This document shows positions 9,403 through 19,017 of a DNA stretch of 64,000 bases, one piece after another. Source of the stretch: Rhizobium sp. Q54. Its GTDB lineage: Bacteria; Pseudomonadota; Alphaproteobacteria; UBA2966; CAIVPW01. Below the pieces are notes generated by a model, which was not told where the DNA came from, ran no database searches, and was given only the letters and a program-made list of their open reading frames with translations. Positions within the stretch are counted from its first letter, which is position 1, and each line of letters opens with the position of its first letter. A program made the position numbers and the translations under genes. The stretch lies in the NCBI GenBank assembly GCA_945947575.1, contig CAMEYM010000017.1, forward strand, positions 1 through 64,000, written 5' to 3'.

Positions 9403-9990
9403 ATGACCGAAGCGTTCCTCCTGCAAATCCGCGCACGGCTGCTGCCACTGGGGGTTGCCCCGTTGGCGCCGCGCGGCGGCGCCGCGGCCGCGGTGCTGGT
9501 GCCCCTCGTGCGCCGCGCCGGCACCCTGACGGTGTTGCTGACGGTGCGCTCCGCAACCCTGGCGGATCACGCCGGGCAGATCAGCCTGCCCGGCGGACGC
9601 GTCGACGCCGGCGACCGCGACCTCGTCGCCACCGCGCTGCGCGAGACCTGGGAAGAGGTCGGCATCGCCGCGCAACACGTCGATGTGATGGGATGCCTGC
9701 CCACCGTGTTCACCGGCACCGGCTTCGTCGTCACGCCGGTGGTGGGCGTCGTGCAGCCGCCGCCCGAATTGCGTCTCGCCGCCACAGAGGTCGAGGAGGT
9801 GTTCGAAGTGCCGCTCGCCTTCGTGCTCGATCGGGCCAACTACGTTTCGGAGTCCGCATTCCTGCGCGGCCGGCGGCGCGACTACCATGTGCTCTCCCAC
9901 GCTGGCCGCCGGATCTGGGGCGCGACTGCGGCTATCCTGCGCAGCCTGACCGACTTCGAGAATCCGCGGCAGCATCGCGAGGCGTCATGA
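9403..9990 (+). CDS. CoA pyrophosphatase-type Nudix hydrolase (NudL-like)
   Basis: A 195-residue Nudix protein. The region HAGQISLPGGRVDAGD, then ALRETWEEVGI (residues about 57-87) is the Nudix box with the UPF0035/NudL-type lead sequence. Members cleave coenzyme A to 4'-phosphopantetheine and 3',5'-ADP. The ATG at 9403 is chosen because the family begins shortly before this point and the upstream in-frame sequence is not conserved in character. The gene overlaps the next by ATGA and leads into the CCA-adding enzyme gene, an arrangement common in alphaproteobacteria. Confidence 0.87.
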   Translation: MTEAFLLQIRARLLPLGVAPLAPRGGAAAAVLVPLVRRAGTLTVLLTVRSATLADHAGQISLPGGRVDAGDRDLVATALRETWEEVGIAAQHVDVMGCLPTVFTGTGFVVTPVVGVVQPPPELRLAATEVEEVFEVPLAFVLDRANYVSESAFLRGRRRDYHVLSHAGRRIWGATAAILRSLTDFENPRQHREAS

Positions 9991-10271
9991 TCGGTCAGCT
10001 CCTGCGGTACGCGATCCTCTTTCTGCTGCCGTTCATCGTCTACGGCCTTTGGCTGGCCATCGCGCGGCGCCGCGCCCAGCAGCACGAGAACGAGCCGGGC
10101 TGGCGCGACGCGCCGCTCGTCTGGCTGACCGCAGCCGGCCTCGGCCTGGTGCTGGTCGGATTCGCGGTTGCCGCCCTCTTTGACGGCGGCGCCGCCGACT
10201 GCCGGTACATCCCCAGCCGCATCGTCGATGGCCAGTTGCTGCCGGCCGAGCTGCGGTGCGACGACACCTGA
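9987..10271 (+). CDS. Small DUF6111-like membrane protein
   Basis: A 94-residue protein with two predicted membrane helices: residues about 5-25 (LLRYAILFLLPFIVYGLWLA) and 46-66 (LVWLTAAGLGLVLVGFAVAA). The C-terminal tail has two Cys residues and the motif YIPSRIVDGQLLP, characteristic of small alphaproteobacterial proteins encoded between the CoA pyrophosphatase and CCA-adding enzyme genes (DUF6111). Translationally coupled to the Nudix gene by ATGA; seven bases precede the next start codon. Function unknown. Confidence 0.72.
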   Translation: MIGQLLRYAILFLLPFIVYGLWLAIARRRAQQHENEPGWRDAPLVWLTAAGLGLVLVGFAVAALFDGGAADCRYIPSRIVDGQLLPAELRCDDT

Positions 10272-10278
10272 ACCGGCG

Positions 10279-11511
10279 ATGACGCCGGCCGGCAAGCTGC
10301 CGCAGCAGCCGTGGATGGCTGCGCCCGCGCTGCGCGCGGTCATGGCCGCGCTCGCCGCCCGGGGCGGGACTGCCCGCTACGTCGGTGGCTGCGTGCGCAA
10401 CGCGCTGCTCGGCCGCGAGGTCAAGGAAATCGACATCGCCTCCGCCGACGCGCCCACCGCGGTGATCGAGCTGCTGGCCGCCGCCGGCATAAAGGCGATC
10501 CCGACCGGCATCGAACACGGCACCATCACCGCCGTCGCCCACGGAGTGCCGTTCGAGATCACGACGCTGCGGCGCGACGTCGAGACGATGGGTCGCAAGG
10601 CTGTCGTCGCCTTCACCGACGATTGGGCCGCCGACGCCGCGCGCCGCGACTTCACCATGAATGCGATCTACTGCGACGCCGACGGCACGCTCTATGACCC
10701 CACCGACGGTCTCGCGGATGCCCGCGCCGGGCGCGTCCGCTTCGTCGGCGCGGCGGAGCAGCGCATCCAGGAAGACTACCTGCGCATCCTGCGATTCTTC
10801 CGCATCTACGCGCACTATGGCCGCCCGCCCGCCGACGTTGCCGCGCTGCGCGCCTGCCGCCAGCACGCCAAGGGTCTCGCCATCCTCTCGGTCGAGCGCA
10901 TCGCCCACGAGCTCCTGCGCCTGTTGGCCGCGCCCGATCCCGCCACGGTGCTTACGCTGATGTCCGAGTACGAGGTGCTGGCGCAGGTGTTGCCGGAGGC
11001 GACCGATATCGACCGCTTGCGGGCGCTCGCGCGCGTCGATGGCGCCGATCCGCTGCCCTTGCGGCGGCTCGCCGCCGTGCTCGGTCTCGACGTCGCCAAG
11101 GCCGAGCGCGTTGCTACGCGCCTCAAGCTGTCGAGCCGCGCGCGCGCGCGCTTGGCCGCCGCCGCCTCGGGCGCGTTCGGTCAAGAGCCGAACGCCGCGA
11201 CCCAGCGCAACAACCTCTATCTGTTTGGAGCCGAATCGTTCATCGACCAGGTCTACCTGCGCTGGGCCGAAGCCGGTGGCCGCCCCGCCCAGGCTGCGTT
11301 CGCAGCGCTGATCGAGGACGCGCGCAGCTACGTGCGGCCCGTGTTCCCGCTGACCGGCGACGACGTGCTCGCGCTCGGCGTTGAGCGCGGCCCGCGCGTG
11401 GGTGAATTGCTGGGGTTGGTCGAGCGGTGGTGGGTGGAAGGCGGCTTTGCCGCCTCCCGGCCGGAATGCGTCGCGCGCTTGCGCGCGCTCACCAAGACAG
11501 AGCGAAGCTGA
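10279..11511 (+). CDS. cca: CCA-adding tRNA nucleotidyltransferase (class II)
   Basis: A 410-residue class II polymerase-beta-fold nucleotidyltransferase. YVGGCVRNALLGREVKEIDI (residues about 37-56) gives the GG and DxD-type active-site motifs, although the first Asp of DxD reads as Glu-Ile-Asp. RRDFTMNAIYCDADG and the ERIAHELLRLLAAPDP helical region follow in the usual order. It adds or repairs the 3'-CCA end of tRNAs; poly(A) polymerase homologues share the fold, but the genomic partner genes favour the CCA enzyme. It is the third gene of the nudL-like - DUF6111 - cca unit. Confidence 0.88.
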   Translation: MTPAGKLPQQPWMAAPALRAVMAALAARGGTARYVGGCVRNALLGREVKEIDIASADAPTAVIELLAAAGIKAIPTGIEHGTITAVAHGVPFEITTLRRDVETMGRKAVVAFTDDWAADAARRDFTMNAIYCDADGTLYDPTDGLADARAGRVRFVGAAEQRIQEDYLRILRFFRIYAHYGRPPADVAALRACRQHAKGLAILSVERIAHELLRLLAAPDPATVLTLMSEYEVLAQVLPEATDIDRLRALARVDGADPLPLRRLAAVLGLDVAKAERVATRLKLSSRARARLAAAASGAFGQEPNAATQRNNLYLFGAESFIDQVYLRWAEAGGRPAQAAFAALIEDARSYVRPVFPLTGDDVLALGVERGPRVGELLGLVERWWVEGGFAASRPECVARLRALTKTERS

Positions 11512-11538
11512 AGGCGCTCGCGACGCCGTAGCGTGTGG

Positions 11539-12033
11539 CTACTCGTCCTGCTCGGCTTCCGCGAGCACTTCCGACAGCGCGACCATGCGGGCGAGCTGAT
11601 CCAGACGCTTGCGGTCGACGCCGCGCACGTTGTGCAGCTGCTGCACGTGATGCAGCATCAGGTCGGTCCACGTCTCGATGCGCGGCGCCTTGGCGACCTT
11701 GCCCATCTTGCTCATCAGGTTGCGGCTCGAGATCGGCAGGGTGAGCGCGAGCGCATCCGCCTCCTCGAACCCGCACGCCACCAGGTCGGAAGCAAGGCGA
11801 ACCGCTTCGGTTCCGGACATCGAGCGCAGGTCGTACTTCGCGGCGATGCGGCGCAGGTCATAGACCTGGCGAGGATCGGGCACCGGCAGGCGGACCTCGG
11901 CCAACGCCTCGTGGTTGAGGCGCTCCTGGGCGACCGCCATGACGCGCGCCCGAGACTCCGGGCCACCCACGCCGGCCGTAGCCGTCGGGGTTACGCGCGT
12001 GTCCTTCGCCAATACGGTCGGGGTTCTGCTCAT
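11539..12033 (-). CDS. Unrecognised 164-residue cytoplasmic protein
   Basis: No family is recognised. The protein has a polar, Thr-rich start (about 25 residues) and then a mostly helical region containing YDLRRIAAKYDLRSMSG and LPISSRNLMSKMG. There is no signal peptide, membrane helix or cysteine cluster apart from one Cys. Codon composition matches its neighbours. It lies between cca (convergent, 27 bases away) and the helical-repeat gene on the same strand 192 bases upstream, so it is probably transcribed alone. Confidence 0.6.
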   Translation of the reverse strand: MSRTPTVLAKDTRVTPTATAGVGGPESRARVMAVAQERLNHEALAEVRLPVPDPRQVYDLRRIAAKYDLRSMSGTEAVRLASDLVACGFEEADALALTLPISSRNLMSKMGKVAKAPRIETWTDLMLHHVQQLHNVRGVDRKRLDQLARMVALSEVLAEAEQDE

Positions 12034-12225
12034 GGGGGGCGCCTGCTCCGGGGGTTAGACGCTGGCTCTTGTTGCTTCTCCTGCATTCAAGCGCCGTGCC
12101 ATCCCGAGACCCCGCAAAACCAGGCAATTCGCCATTCTGCGGCCAGCCTGAAAGGGTCGTTTCGGGTGCTTTCGGGTGCCGGGGGGCAGTTATTGCCTGT
12201 GGAGAACCCACAGCCGCCGCGGCCG

Positions 12226-13785
12226 TCAGGGCAGGGGCTGCTGGCGCGGGAAGGCGATCGACAGCAGGACCTTGGTGCGGTCGCCGCTGCTGAGCGTCGC
12301 GATCAGTTGCCCGGCCGCCTCGGCCTGGCGCCCGCGCGCCCGCAGTACGGCGAGGATGGCGCTGGCGCCCTGGCGCTGCCGCTCGGTCGCGATGGTGGCG
12401 ATCGCCTTGGCCGCTGCGTCGAGCAGCGCCGCATAGGCCTCGGGATCGTCCGTCGCCAGCATGGCGGCGCGCAGGAGGGTGTTGGCACGGTCGGCCGGGT
12501 CGCGCAGCGCCTGGACCAGCGCCACCGCCCGCGCCGTCTCCGCCATGCGGCCGAGATCGCGCACCGCCTCGCGCAGGGTTGGCGCGGCGACCGGCTCGGT
12601 GGCAGCCGCGAATTCGTCGAGGATGGCCAGCGCCGTGCGGCGGTCGCCGACGTCGATGCGCCGCGCCGCGATCGCCTCCAGGGTCGCATTGCGATCGGCG
12701 CGCTCGTTGATGCGCCGGGCCGTCGCCACCGCGCCGGCTCCATCGCCGGCCGCTGCCTGGGCGCGGGCGATGGCGTCATAGATGAGGCGCGGCAGACGCG
12801 CCGTCGTCACCGGGTCGCGCGCCGGCGGCGGATTGGTCACGGCCATCTCGGCGATCGCCAGGGCCTTGGCCACCTCGCCGCGCTCGGCCAGCACCGTGGC
12901 CAGCCGCACCATGCCGTCGCCGCGTGTCTCGCCTTCGCGGATCTCGGCGAGCATGCGCTCGGCCCCCGCCGTGTCGCCCTCGATCGCCATCGCCGTGGCG
13001 ATGTCCACCAGCGCGCTGTCCGAGTGATACGGGTTCTGCGACTGGCCGGCGATGTGCCGGGCGATGACGTACTCGCGGCGGCGGATGAAGCCGTCGATGA
13101 CGCCGCGCACCGCGAACTCGCGCAGGCCGATGACGTCGATGCGATCGCGCAGCGCCAATGCGGCGTCGAGGTAGCCACGTGCCACCAGCTCGCCCGCCAC
13201 CCAGCGCGCCACGTCGGGATTCCAGAACACCAGCTCGCCCGCCACATGGATGACGCGCTCCCACTGGTCGGTCTCGCCGTACGCCTCCAACAGGCTCTCG
13301 CGCAGCTCGTCGCCGAGCTGCAGGTTGGCTTCCGGCAGGAACGCCTCGACCACGGCGATGTCGCCGGCGTCCGCCGCCGCGATGGCGACCGTCGAGCGCG
13401 CGAACTCGCGCCGTAGCAGGTCCTGGATGCGATCCGCCGACTCGAGTCCCGCCGCAAAGGCGCCCGCATCCGCGTAGCCCTGCACCAGCATGACGCGCGC
13501 GTCGTCGCGCGCCTCCGCGTCGGCAATGGCGGCGACGATGTCCTCGCCTTGCCGCACCAACGCGAGCGCCGCGGCCGAGTCTCCGGCCGCGTTCAGGAGT
13601 TTCGCTGCTTCGCCGAGTCCGTTGATCTTGTCGGAGGCGTCCGGCCGCGCCATCACCTCGGCCACGACCGCGTCCATCAGGCAGGCGCGCGCCCGGCTCG
13701 CCAGGCAATCGGTAAGCGCGTCGCCGAACGCCGGAAAAGCGCTGAAAACCGCCAGTGCAAGCCCGAGAGCAAGGCCGTGCCTCAC
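12226..13785 (-). CDS. Exported helical-repeat (TPR-like) protein
   Basis: About 519 residues from the GTG at 13785, which gives a clean signal peptide (residues 1-20, ending SAFPAFG before DALTDCLASRARACL) and has GGTGA upstream. The rest is a long run of 30-40 residue helix pairs rich in Ala, such as ALALVRQGEDIVAAIADAEA and MLAEIREGETRGDGMVRLAT, typical of degenerate TPR or Sel1-like solenoids. It follows hemF in the same direction; the gap carries a near copy of the hemF 3' end. It is probably periplasmic and protein-binding, with unknown partners. Confidence 0.72.
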   Translation of the reverse strand: MRHGLALGLALAVFSAFPAFGDALTDCLASRARACLMDAVVAEVMARPDASDKINGLGEAAKLLNAAGDSAAALALVRQGEDIVAAIADAEARDDARVMLVQGYADAGAFAAGLESADRIQDLLRREFARSTVAIAAADAGDIAVVEAFLPEANLQLGDELRESLLEAYGETDQWERVIHVAGELVFWNPDVARWVAGELVARGYLDAALALRDRIDVIGLREFAVRGVIDGFIRRREYVIARHIAGQSQNPYHSDSALVDIATAMAIEGDTAGAERMLAEIREGETRGDGMVRLATVLAERGEVAKALAIAEMAVTNPPPARDPVTTARLPRLIYDAIARAQAAAGDGAGAVATARRINERADRNATLEAIAARRIDVGDRRTALAILDEFAAATEPVAAPTLREAVRDLGRMAETARAVALVQALRDPADRANTLLRAAMLATDDPEAYAALLDAAAKAIATIATERQRQGASAILAVLRARGRQAEAAGQLIATLSSGDRTKVLLSIAFPRQQPLP

Positions 13786-13858
13786 GGCCGCTTCACCACG
13801 GCCCGCGCGCACAGCGCGCTCGTCGCCCGCGAGGCGACACAAGAAGCCGCCCGACGCA

Positions 13859-14758
13859 TCACGGCCACTTCACCTCGGGCGGCAGGCTCATGAGGATCGC
13901 CTCGGTGTTGCCGCCGGTCTTCAGCCCGAATTGCGTGCCGCGGTCGTAGAGGAGGTTGAACTCCACATAGCGGCCGCGCCGTACCAGCTGGTGTTCACGC
14001 TGCGCCGCGGTCCACGGCTTGTTCATGTGGGCGCGCACGATCTGCGGGTACGTCGTCAGCAAGGCGCGTCCGACGTCCTGGGTGAAGGCGAAGTCGCGCT
14101 CCCAGTCGCCCGTCTCGAGGTTGTCGAAGAAGATGCCGCCGACGCCGCGCGGCTCCTTGCGGTGCGGCAGGTAGAAGTACTCGTCGCACCAGCGCTTGAA
14201 GCGCGCGTAGTACTCGCGGTCGTAGCGGTCGCACGCCTCGCGCAGCGAATCGTGGAACGTCGCCGTGTCGGCGTCGTTCGGGTAGATCGGCGTCATGTCG
14301 GCGCCGCCGCCGAACCACGACACGGTCGTGACGATGTTGCGCGTGTTCATGTGCACCGCCGGCACCAGCGGCGAGCGCATGTGCGCGACGAGGGAGATTC
14401 CGCACGCCCAGAAGCGCCGGTCCTGGGTGGCGCCGCGCATCTGGCGCGAGAACTCCTGGCTGAACTCCCCCATCACTTCGGAGAAGTTCACGCCGACCTT
14501 CTCGAACACGCGCCCGCGCATCAGCGACATCTCGCCGCCGCCGCCGCCGCCCGTCTCGCTCGGCCGCTCCCACGGGGTACGCACGAACCGGCCAGGGGCC
14601 AGTTCCTTGCCCGGCCCGCTCAGTTCGTCCTCGAGCTTCTCGAACTCGCGGCACAGGCGGTCGCGCAGTTCGCGGAACCAGGCCGCGCCGCGCCGCTTGC
14701 GCTCCTCGATGTCAGCTTCCGCCTTGGGGGGCACCGGGTCTTTCTCGACTACGCGCAT
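13859..14758 (-). CDS. hemF: Aerobic (oxygen-dependent) coproporphyrinogen III oxidase
   Basis: A 299-residue HemF. Family signatures are [20 protein letters not shown], then [19 protein letters not shown], and the C-terminal [18 protein letters not shown]. It converts coproporphyrinogen III to protoporphyrinogen IX with O2 in haem synthesis. The ATG at 14758 begins the conserved part; the longer upstream frame is unlikely. Lying head-to-head with petABC (192 bases apart) is apt, as the bc1 complex needs haem, but no shared control site is visible. The oxygen requirement points to an aerobic life style. Confidence 0.95.
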   Translation of the reverse strand: MRVVEKDPVPPKAEADIEERKRRGAAWFRELRDRLCREFEKLEDELSGPGKELAPGRFVRTPWERPSETGGGGGGEMSLMRGRVFEKVGVNFSEVMGEFSQEFSRQMRGATQDRRFWACGISLVAHMRSPLVPAVHMNTRNIVTTVSWFGGGADMTPIYPNDADTATFHDSLREACDRYDREYYARFKRWCDEYFYLPHRKEPRGVGGIFFDNLETGDWERDFAFTQDVGRALLTTYPQIVRAHMNKPWTAAQREHQLVRRGRYVEFNLLYDRGTQFGLKTGGNTEAILMSLPPEVKWP

Positions 14759-14950
14759 GGGCGGCAATCCAACTCGAGTCCGGCGTGCAGCGGGTGCGTC
14801 ATAGTGTTCCAGTCTAGCCGAAAGGCGGTCCAAAAAAGCCCGTCCGCTTAGGCACTTGTGTAGACAAGGCCAGCGGAAACATGAGAGTCTCCCGGCCGTG
14901 CGGGGCAAGCGCTAGCGAAGCGCCTCCGGGGCTCGGGGTAGGAGCAACGA

Positions 14951-15487
14951 ATGACGGCGGAGCCGAAAGGCGACGACGGCACCAGACGCGACTTCATCTA
15001 CATCGCGACGGGCGCATTTGCCACGGTTGGTGCGGGTATCGCCACGTGGCCGTTCATCGATCAGATGAATCCGGCGGCCGACGTTCTGGCGCTGGCGTCT
15101 CTCGAAGTCGATATCTCCGGCATCCAGCCGGGCCACGCGCTGACGGTGAAATGGCGGGGCAAGCCCGTCTTCATCCGCCACCGCACACCCGAAGAGATCA
15201 GCCAGGCGCGCGCGGTCAATGTCGCCGACCTGCGCGACCCGATGCGCGACGAAGACCGCGTCCAGCAGGACAAGTGGCTGATCGTCGTCGGCATCTGCAC
15301 GCACCTCGGCTGCATTCCGCTCGGGGTCAAGGAAACCGATCCCAAGGGCGACTTCGACGGCTATTTCTGCCCGTGTCACGGCTCGCACTACGACTCCTCG
15401 GCGCGCGTGCGCAAGGGTCCGGCGCCGCGCAACCTCGAGGTTCCGGCCTACGAGTTCCTGACGCCCACTCTCGTCAAGATCGGCTAG
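14951..15487 (+). CDS. petA: Ubiquinol-cytochrome c reductase, Rieske iron-sulfur subunit
   Basis: A 178-residue Rieske protein. A twin-arginine signal-anchor ([19 protein letters not shown]) keeps the N-terminus in the membrane, and the 2Fe-2S cluster is bound by CTHLGC and CPCHGSH (residues about 117-122 and 138-144). It transfers electrons from ubiquinol at the Qo site to cytochrome c1. GGAG lies seven bases before the ATG. It is the first gene of petABC, nine bases ahead of the cytochrome b gene. Confidence 0.97.
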   Translation: MTAEPKGDDGTRRDFIYIATGAFATVGAGIATWPFIDQMNPAADVLALASLEVDISGIQPGHALTVKWRGKPVFIRHRTPEEISQARAVNVADLRDPMRDEDRVQQDKWLIVVGICTHLGCIPLGVKETDPKGDFDGYFCPCHGSHYDSSARVRKGPAPRNLEVPAYEFLTPTLVKIG

Positions 15488-15495
15488 GCAGCAGC

Positions 15496-16809
15496 ATGTC
15501 GGGCGAACCCCAGCACATCGACGATCTGCATCACGAGTTGAAGCTGCGCGGCGTGCTCGGCTGGATCGAGTACCGCCTGCCAGTCTTCAACTGGATCAAC
15601 AACGCCGTCGGCACCAACTACCCGACGCCGAAGAACCTCAACTACTTCTGGAATTTCGGCGCGCTCGCCGGCATCGCCCTGGTGATTCAGATCCTCACGG
15701 GCATCGTGCTCGCCGCGCACTACGTGCCGACCGTGGACGGCGCCTTTGCCTCCGTCGAGCGCATCATGCGCGACGTGAATTACGGCTGGCTGTTCCGCTA
15801 CGTCCACGCCAACGGCGCGTCGCTGTTCTTCGCCATCGTCTACGTGCACTTGTTCCGCAACCTCTACTACGGCTCGTACAAGTACCCGCGCGAGCTGTTG
15901 TGGTGGCTCGGCCTTATCATCCTCTTGCTCATGATCATCACTGCGTTCATGGGCTATGTGCTGCCCTGGGGCCAGATGAGCTATTGGGGCGCCACCGTCA
16001 TCACCAACCTGTTCGGCGCCATCCCCCTGATCGGCGACAACCTCGTGTTGTGGCTGTGGGGCGGCTACTCGGTCGGCGAGGCGCTGCTGCGCGGCTTCTA
16101 CAGCCTGCACTACCTGCTGGCGTTCGTGATCGCGGGCCTCGCCATCGTCCACATCTGGGCGCTGCACCAGCACCGTTCGAACAATCCCTTGGGCATCGAC
16201 ATCAAGGGTCCGCAGGACGTGCTGCCGTTCCACCCGTACTACACGACCAAGGATCTGTTCGGCCTCGGCATCTATCTGATCATCTTCGCCGCGCTCGTCT
16301 TCTACATGCCGAACGCGCTGGGCGAGCCGGACAACTACATCCCGGCCGATCCGCTGCAGACCCCCGCGCACATCGTGCCGGAATGGTACCTGCTGCCGTT
16401 CTACGCCATCCTGCGCGCCATTCCCGACAAGCTCGGTGGCGTCATGGCGCTGGCGGCAGCGCTGCTCGTGCTGTTCGCCGTGCCGTGGCTCGACACCTCG
16501 AAGGTGCGCTCGGCGCGCTTCCGCCCGATCTACAGGCAGCTGTTCTGGATCCTGGTCGCCGACGTGTTCCTGCTCGGCTATATCGGCGGCAGCCCGGCCG
16601 AGGGCATCTACATCCCGATCGGCCAGCTGGCGACCGCGTACTACTTCGCCCACTTCCTCATCCTGCTGCCCATCGTCGGTAAGCTCGAAAGTCCGAAGCC
16701 GCTACCGGACTCGATCGCCACGGCCGTGCTGGAAGAGAACAAGCGCAAGCGCGCCCGCAAGCTGCCCCAGGTCGGTGTGCAACCGACGAGTGCAGGAGGG
16801 CATCACTGA
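15496..16809 (+). CDS. petB: Cytochrome b subunit of the bc1 complex
   Basis: A 437-residue integral membrane protein with eight predicted helices, both cytochrome b domains in one chain as in proteobacterial bc1. Haem-ligand histidines occur in the pairs RYVHANG / VYVHLFRN and YSLHYLLAF / [10 protein letters not shown]. The Qo-site motif PEWY is present in [14 protein letters not shown]. It oxidises ubiquinol and passes electrons across the membrane to the Qi site. Its TGA overlaps the ATG of petC by one base, indicating translational coupling. Confidence 0.97.
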   Translation: MSGEPQHIDDLHHELKLRGVLGWIEYRLPVFNWINNAVGTNYPTPKNLNYFWNFGALAGIALVIQILTGIVLAAHYVPTVDGAFASVERIMRDVNYGWLFRYVHANGASLFFAIVYVHLFRNLYYGSYKYPRELLWWLGLIILLLMIITAFMGYVLPWGQMSYWGATVITNLFGAIPLIGDNLVLWLWGGYSVGEALLRGFYSLHYLLAFVIAGLAIVHIWALHQHRSNNPLGIDIKGPQDVLPFHPYYTTKDLFGLGIYLIIFAALVFYMPNALGEPDNYIPADPLQTPAHIVPEWYLLPFYAILRAIPDKLGGVMALAAALLVLFAVPWLDTSKVRSARFRPIYRQLFWILVADVFLLGYIGGSPAEGIYIPIGQLATAYYFAHFLILLPIVGKLESPKPLPDSIATAVLEENKRKRARKLPQVGVQPTSAGGHH

Positions 16810-17558
16810 TGCGCCGCCTCGTCCTCGCTCTCGCCGTCCTGGTGCCGGGCCTCTCGTTCGCCGCCGGCGAAGCCGACGCGCCGAAGAACATCGAGTGGAC
16901 CTTCTCCGGTCCGTTCGGCACCTTTGATCTGCCCGCAGCGCGCCGCGGCCTGCAGGTCTATCTCGACGTGTGCAGCACCTGTCACTCGCTGCGCTACGTC
17001 GCCTATCGCAACCTCACCGAGATCGGTCTCACCGAGGACCAGGCCAAGGCGATCGCCGCCAGCCACGAGGTGCGCGATGGCCCCGACGAGACGGGCGCCT
17101 ACTTCATGCGCCCCGCTGGCCTTGCCGAGAAGTTCGTGCCGCCGTTCGCCAACGAGCAGGCGGCGCGCTTCGCCAACGGCGGCGCCTATCCGCCCGATCT
17201 GTCGCTGATGTACAAGGCGCGCCCCAACGGCGCGAACTACGTCTACTCGCTGCTCACCGGCTACGGCGAGCCGCCCGCCGACGTCGAGCTCGCCCCGGGC
17301 ATGAACTACAACCCGTACTTCCCGGGCCACCAGACTGCAATGCCGCAGCCGCTCCTGGACGACATCGTCCAGTACGCGGATGGCACGCCCGCCACCCTCG
17401 ACAACATGGCGCGCGACGTCGTGCAGTTCCTCGCCTGGGCCGCCGAGCCCAACCTGCCGACCCGCCATCGCATGGGCTTCGGCGTCCTGATCTACCTGAT
17501 CATCCTCGGCGGCCTCCTGTTCGCCGTGAAGAAGCAAGTCTGGCGCGACCAGCATTAG
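16809..17558 (+). CDS. petC: Cytochrome c1 of the bc1 complex
   Basis: A 249-residue exported cytochrome. An N-terminal signal peptide (RRLVLALAVLVPGLSFAAG) is followed by the haem-binding CSTCH at residues about 55-59 and the axial-methionine region PGMNYNPYFPGHQTAMPQPL. One C-terminal membrane anchor (GVLIYLIILGGLLFAV) precedes the basic tail KKQVWRDQH. It takes electrons from the Rieske protein and hands them to soluble or membrane cytochrome c. It is the last gene of petABC. Confidence 0.96.
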   Translation: MRRLVLALAVLVPGLSFAAGEADAPKNIEWTFSGPFGTFDLPAARRGLQVYLDVCSTCHSLRYVAYRNLTEIGLTEDQAKAIAASHEVRDGPDETGAYFMRPAGLAEKFVPPFANEQAARFANGGAYPPDLSLMYKARPNGANYVYSLLTGYGEPPADVELAPGMNYNPYFPGHQTAMPQPLLDDIVQYADGTPATLDNMARDVVQFLAWAAEPNLPTRHRMGFGVLIYLIILGGLLFAVKKQVWRDQH

Positions 17559-17623
17559 CCACACGAACACGAGAGGCTACTGGCGCCTGGCCAGAAACGC
17601 GCAGGACTGGTTTTCAACTACTC

Positions 17624-17895
17624 AGGGCACTATTTTTCGCGAATGACGCAGCGGAGCGTCTGATAGGGATGGCCGAACGGGAAGCCGCGCACAGGATCGA
17701 ATGGGATTCCCATGCGCTTCGGTCAAGCACTCGAGATGCGCGAATCGGACTCATGATGGGATTTTCGGTCAGCGTTGGCTTGATTGTCGGTGCCGTCATC
17801 TGCGCCTACCTTATCAGCCGGTGATCGGAACCGCGCTCGTTGGCACGTCGGCGCTTGGAGTCGTGAGTGCCTTCATTCGTGGCCGAGCGCGATAG
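17624..17895 (+). pseudogene. Frameshifted relic of a DUF2335 membrane-protein gene
   Basis: In one frame the bases read ALFFANDAAERLIG then MAEREAAHRIEWDS and a hydrophobic segment MMGFSVSVGLIVGAVICAYL before a stop at 17822-17824. In the frame one base back the text continues at once as VIGTALVGTSALGVVSAF followed by IRGRAR, stop 17893-17895. AERLI.MAEREAxHR, a helix, then a second helix ending in FIRGR is the order of DUF2335 proteins (small holin-like membrane proteins, some in prophages). The join fails at about 17815-17821 by a missing base (or two extra). The N-terminal part before 17624 is not evident, so this is probably a decayed gene. A sequencing error cannot be excluded for the frameshift alone. 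Confidence 0.6.
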
Positions 17896-18087
17896 GCGTC
17901 ACGGGGCGATTGTCGCCAACGTCCCTCTAGCCCCACCCCTGCATGTCCGCGTCGTCGCCATCGGCTCACCCAGCGCGACGAGTGGCTGGCCATGGAGACC
18001 CTGCGCCGCGGCCGCGTTGCGCTGTTTCCCGACGGACTCGGGGCCGCCATCGGCTAAACTCTGGCCGCTTCTCAGTACGGAGACGAC

Positions 18088-19008
18088 ATGGCATCGGCAC
18101 GGCAAGCGCAGGCGCCCCAAGGTGCTTCCAGGCGGCTGCTCGGAGTGATCGGCGGCTCGGGCCTCTACGAAGTGCCCGGACTCACCAATACGCGCTGGGA
18201 GAAGGTCTCCTCGCCGTTCGGCGAGCCGAGCGACGCGTTGCTGTTCGCCGAGCTCGGAGGTCAGCCGGTCGTCTTCCTGCCGCGCCACGGACGCGGCCAC
18301 AAGCACTCGCCGACCACCATCAACTACCGCGCCAACATCGACGCCCTGAAGCGCGTCGGCGTCACCGACCTGCTTTCACTTTCCGCCGTCGGCTCGTTCC
18401 GCGAGGAGCTGTCGCCCGGCACGTTCGTGGTGGTGGACCAGTTCATAGACCGCACGATCCAGCGCCAGAAGAGCTTCTTCGGCGAAGGCATGGTGGCCCA
18501 CGTCTCGATGGCGCACCCGGTCTGCGCCCGCGTCGGCGACGCCGCCTACAAGGCGGCCCAGGCCTACGGCCTCAAGGTCGTGCGGGGCGGCACGTATCTG
18601 GCGATGGAAGGCCCGCAGTTCTCGTCGCTCGCCGAGTCCGAGCTGTACCGGTCGTGGGGCTGCCATGTCATCGGCATGACCAACATGCCGGAGGCCAAGC
18701 TCGCCCGCGAAGCCGAGATTTGCTACGCCACCGTCGCCATGGTCACCGACTACGACTGCTGGCACCCCGATCATGATCACGTCCAGGTCGCCGACATCAT
18801 CCGCGTCCTGCTCGAGAACGCCCGCAACGCCTGCGAACTCGTGCGCGAGTACGTGCCGCTGATGAAGAACCGTCCGGCCGTATGCCCGCACGGCTGCGAC
18901 CGCGTCCTCGACACGGCGCTCATCACCGCACCGGCGGTGCGCGATCCCGCGGTGCTCAAGATGCTCGACGCGGTCGCCGGCCGCGCGCTCGCGGCACAAG
19001 CGAAGTAG
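18088..19008 (+). CDS. mtnP: S-methyl-5'-thioadenosine phosphorylase
   Basis: A 306-residue purine nucleoside phosphorylase-family enzyme. IGGSGLYEVPGL (residues about 21-32), LPRHGRGHKHSPTTINYRAN and the MEGPQFSS plus GMTNMPEAKLAREAEI segments identify the MTA phosphorylase branch. It splits 5'-methylthioadenosine into adenine and 5-methylthioribose-1-phosphate; many relatives also accept 5'-deoxyadenosine. It opens the cluster mtnP - apt - mtnA - aldolase/dehydrogenase: the next gene, apt, starts nine bases later and would salvage the adenine. Confidence 0.93.
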   Translation: MASARQAQAPQGASRRLLGVIGGSGLYEVPGLTNTRWEKVSSPFGEPSDALLFAELGGQPVVFLPRHGRGHKHSPTTINYRANIDALKRVGVTDLLSLSAVGSFREELSPGTFVVVDQFIDRTIQRQKSFFGEGMVAHVSMAHPVCARVGDAAYKAAQAYGLKVVRGGTYLAMEGPQFSSLAESELYRSWGCHVIGMTNMPEAKLAREAEICYATVAMVTDYDCWHPDHDHVQVADIIRVLLENARNACELVREYVPLMKNRPAVCPHGCDRVLDTALITAPAVRDPAVLKMLDAVAGRALAAQAK

Positions 19009-19017
19009 GGGATCAGA

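Noticed and set aside
12161-12180. Tandem TTCGGGTGC copies between the unknown gene and the helical-repeat gene
   Set aside because: Only two 10-base copies in GC-rich DNA; no array or function can be argued.
11533-13416. Long plus-strand open frame opposite the helical-repeat gene
   Set aside because: Composition is His/Arg/Gly-rich without domains; the minus strand gives a signal peptide and regular helical repeats.
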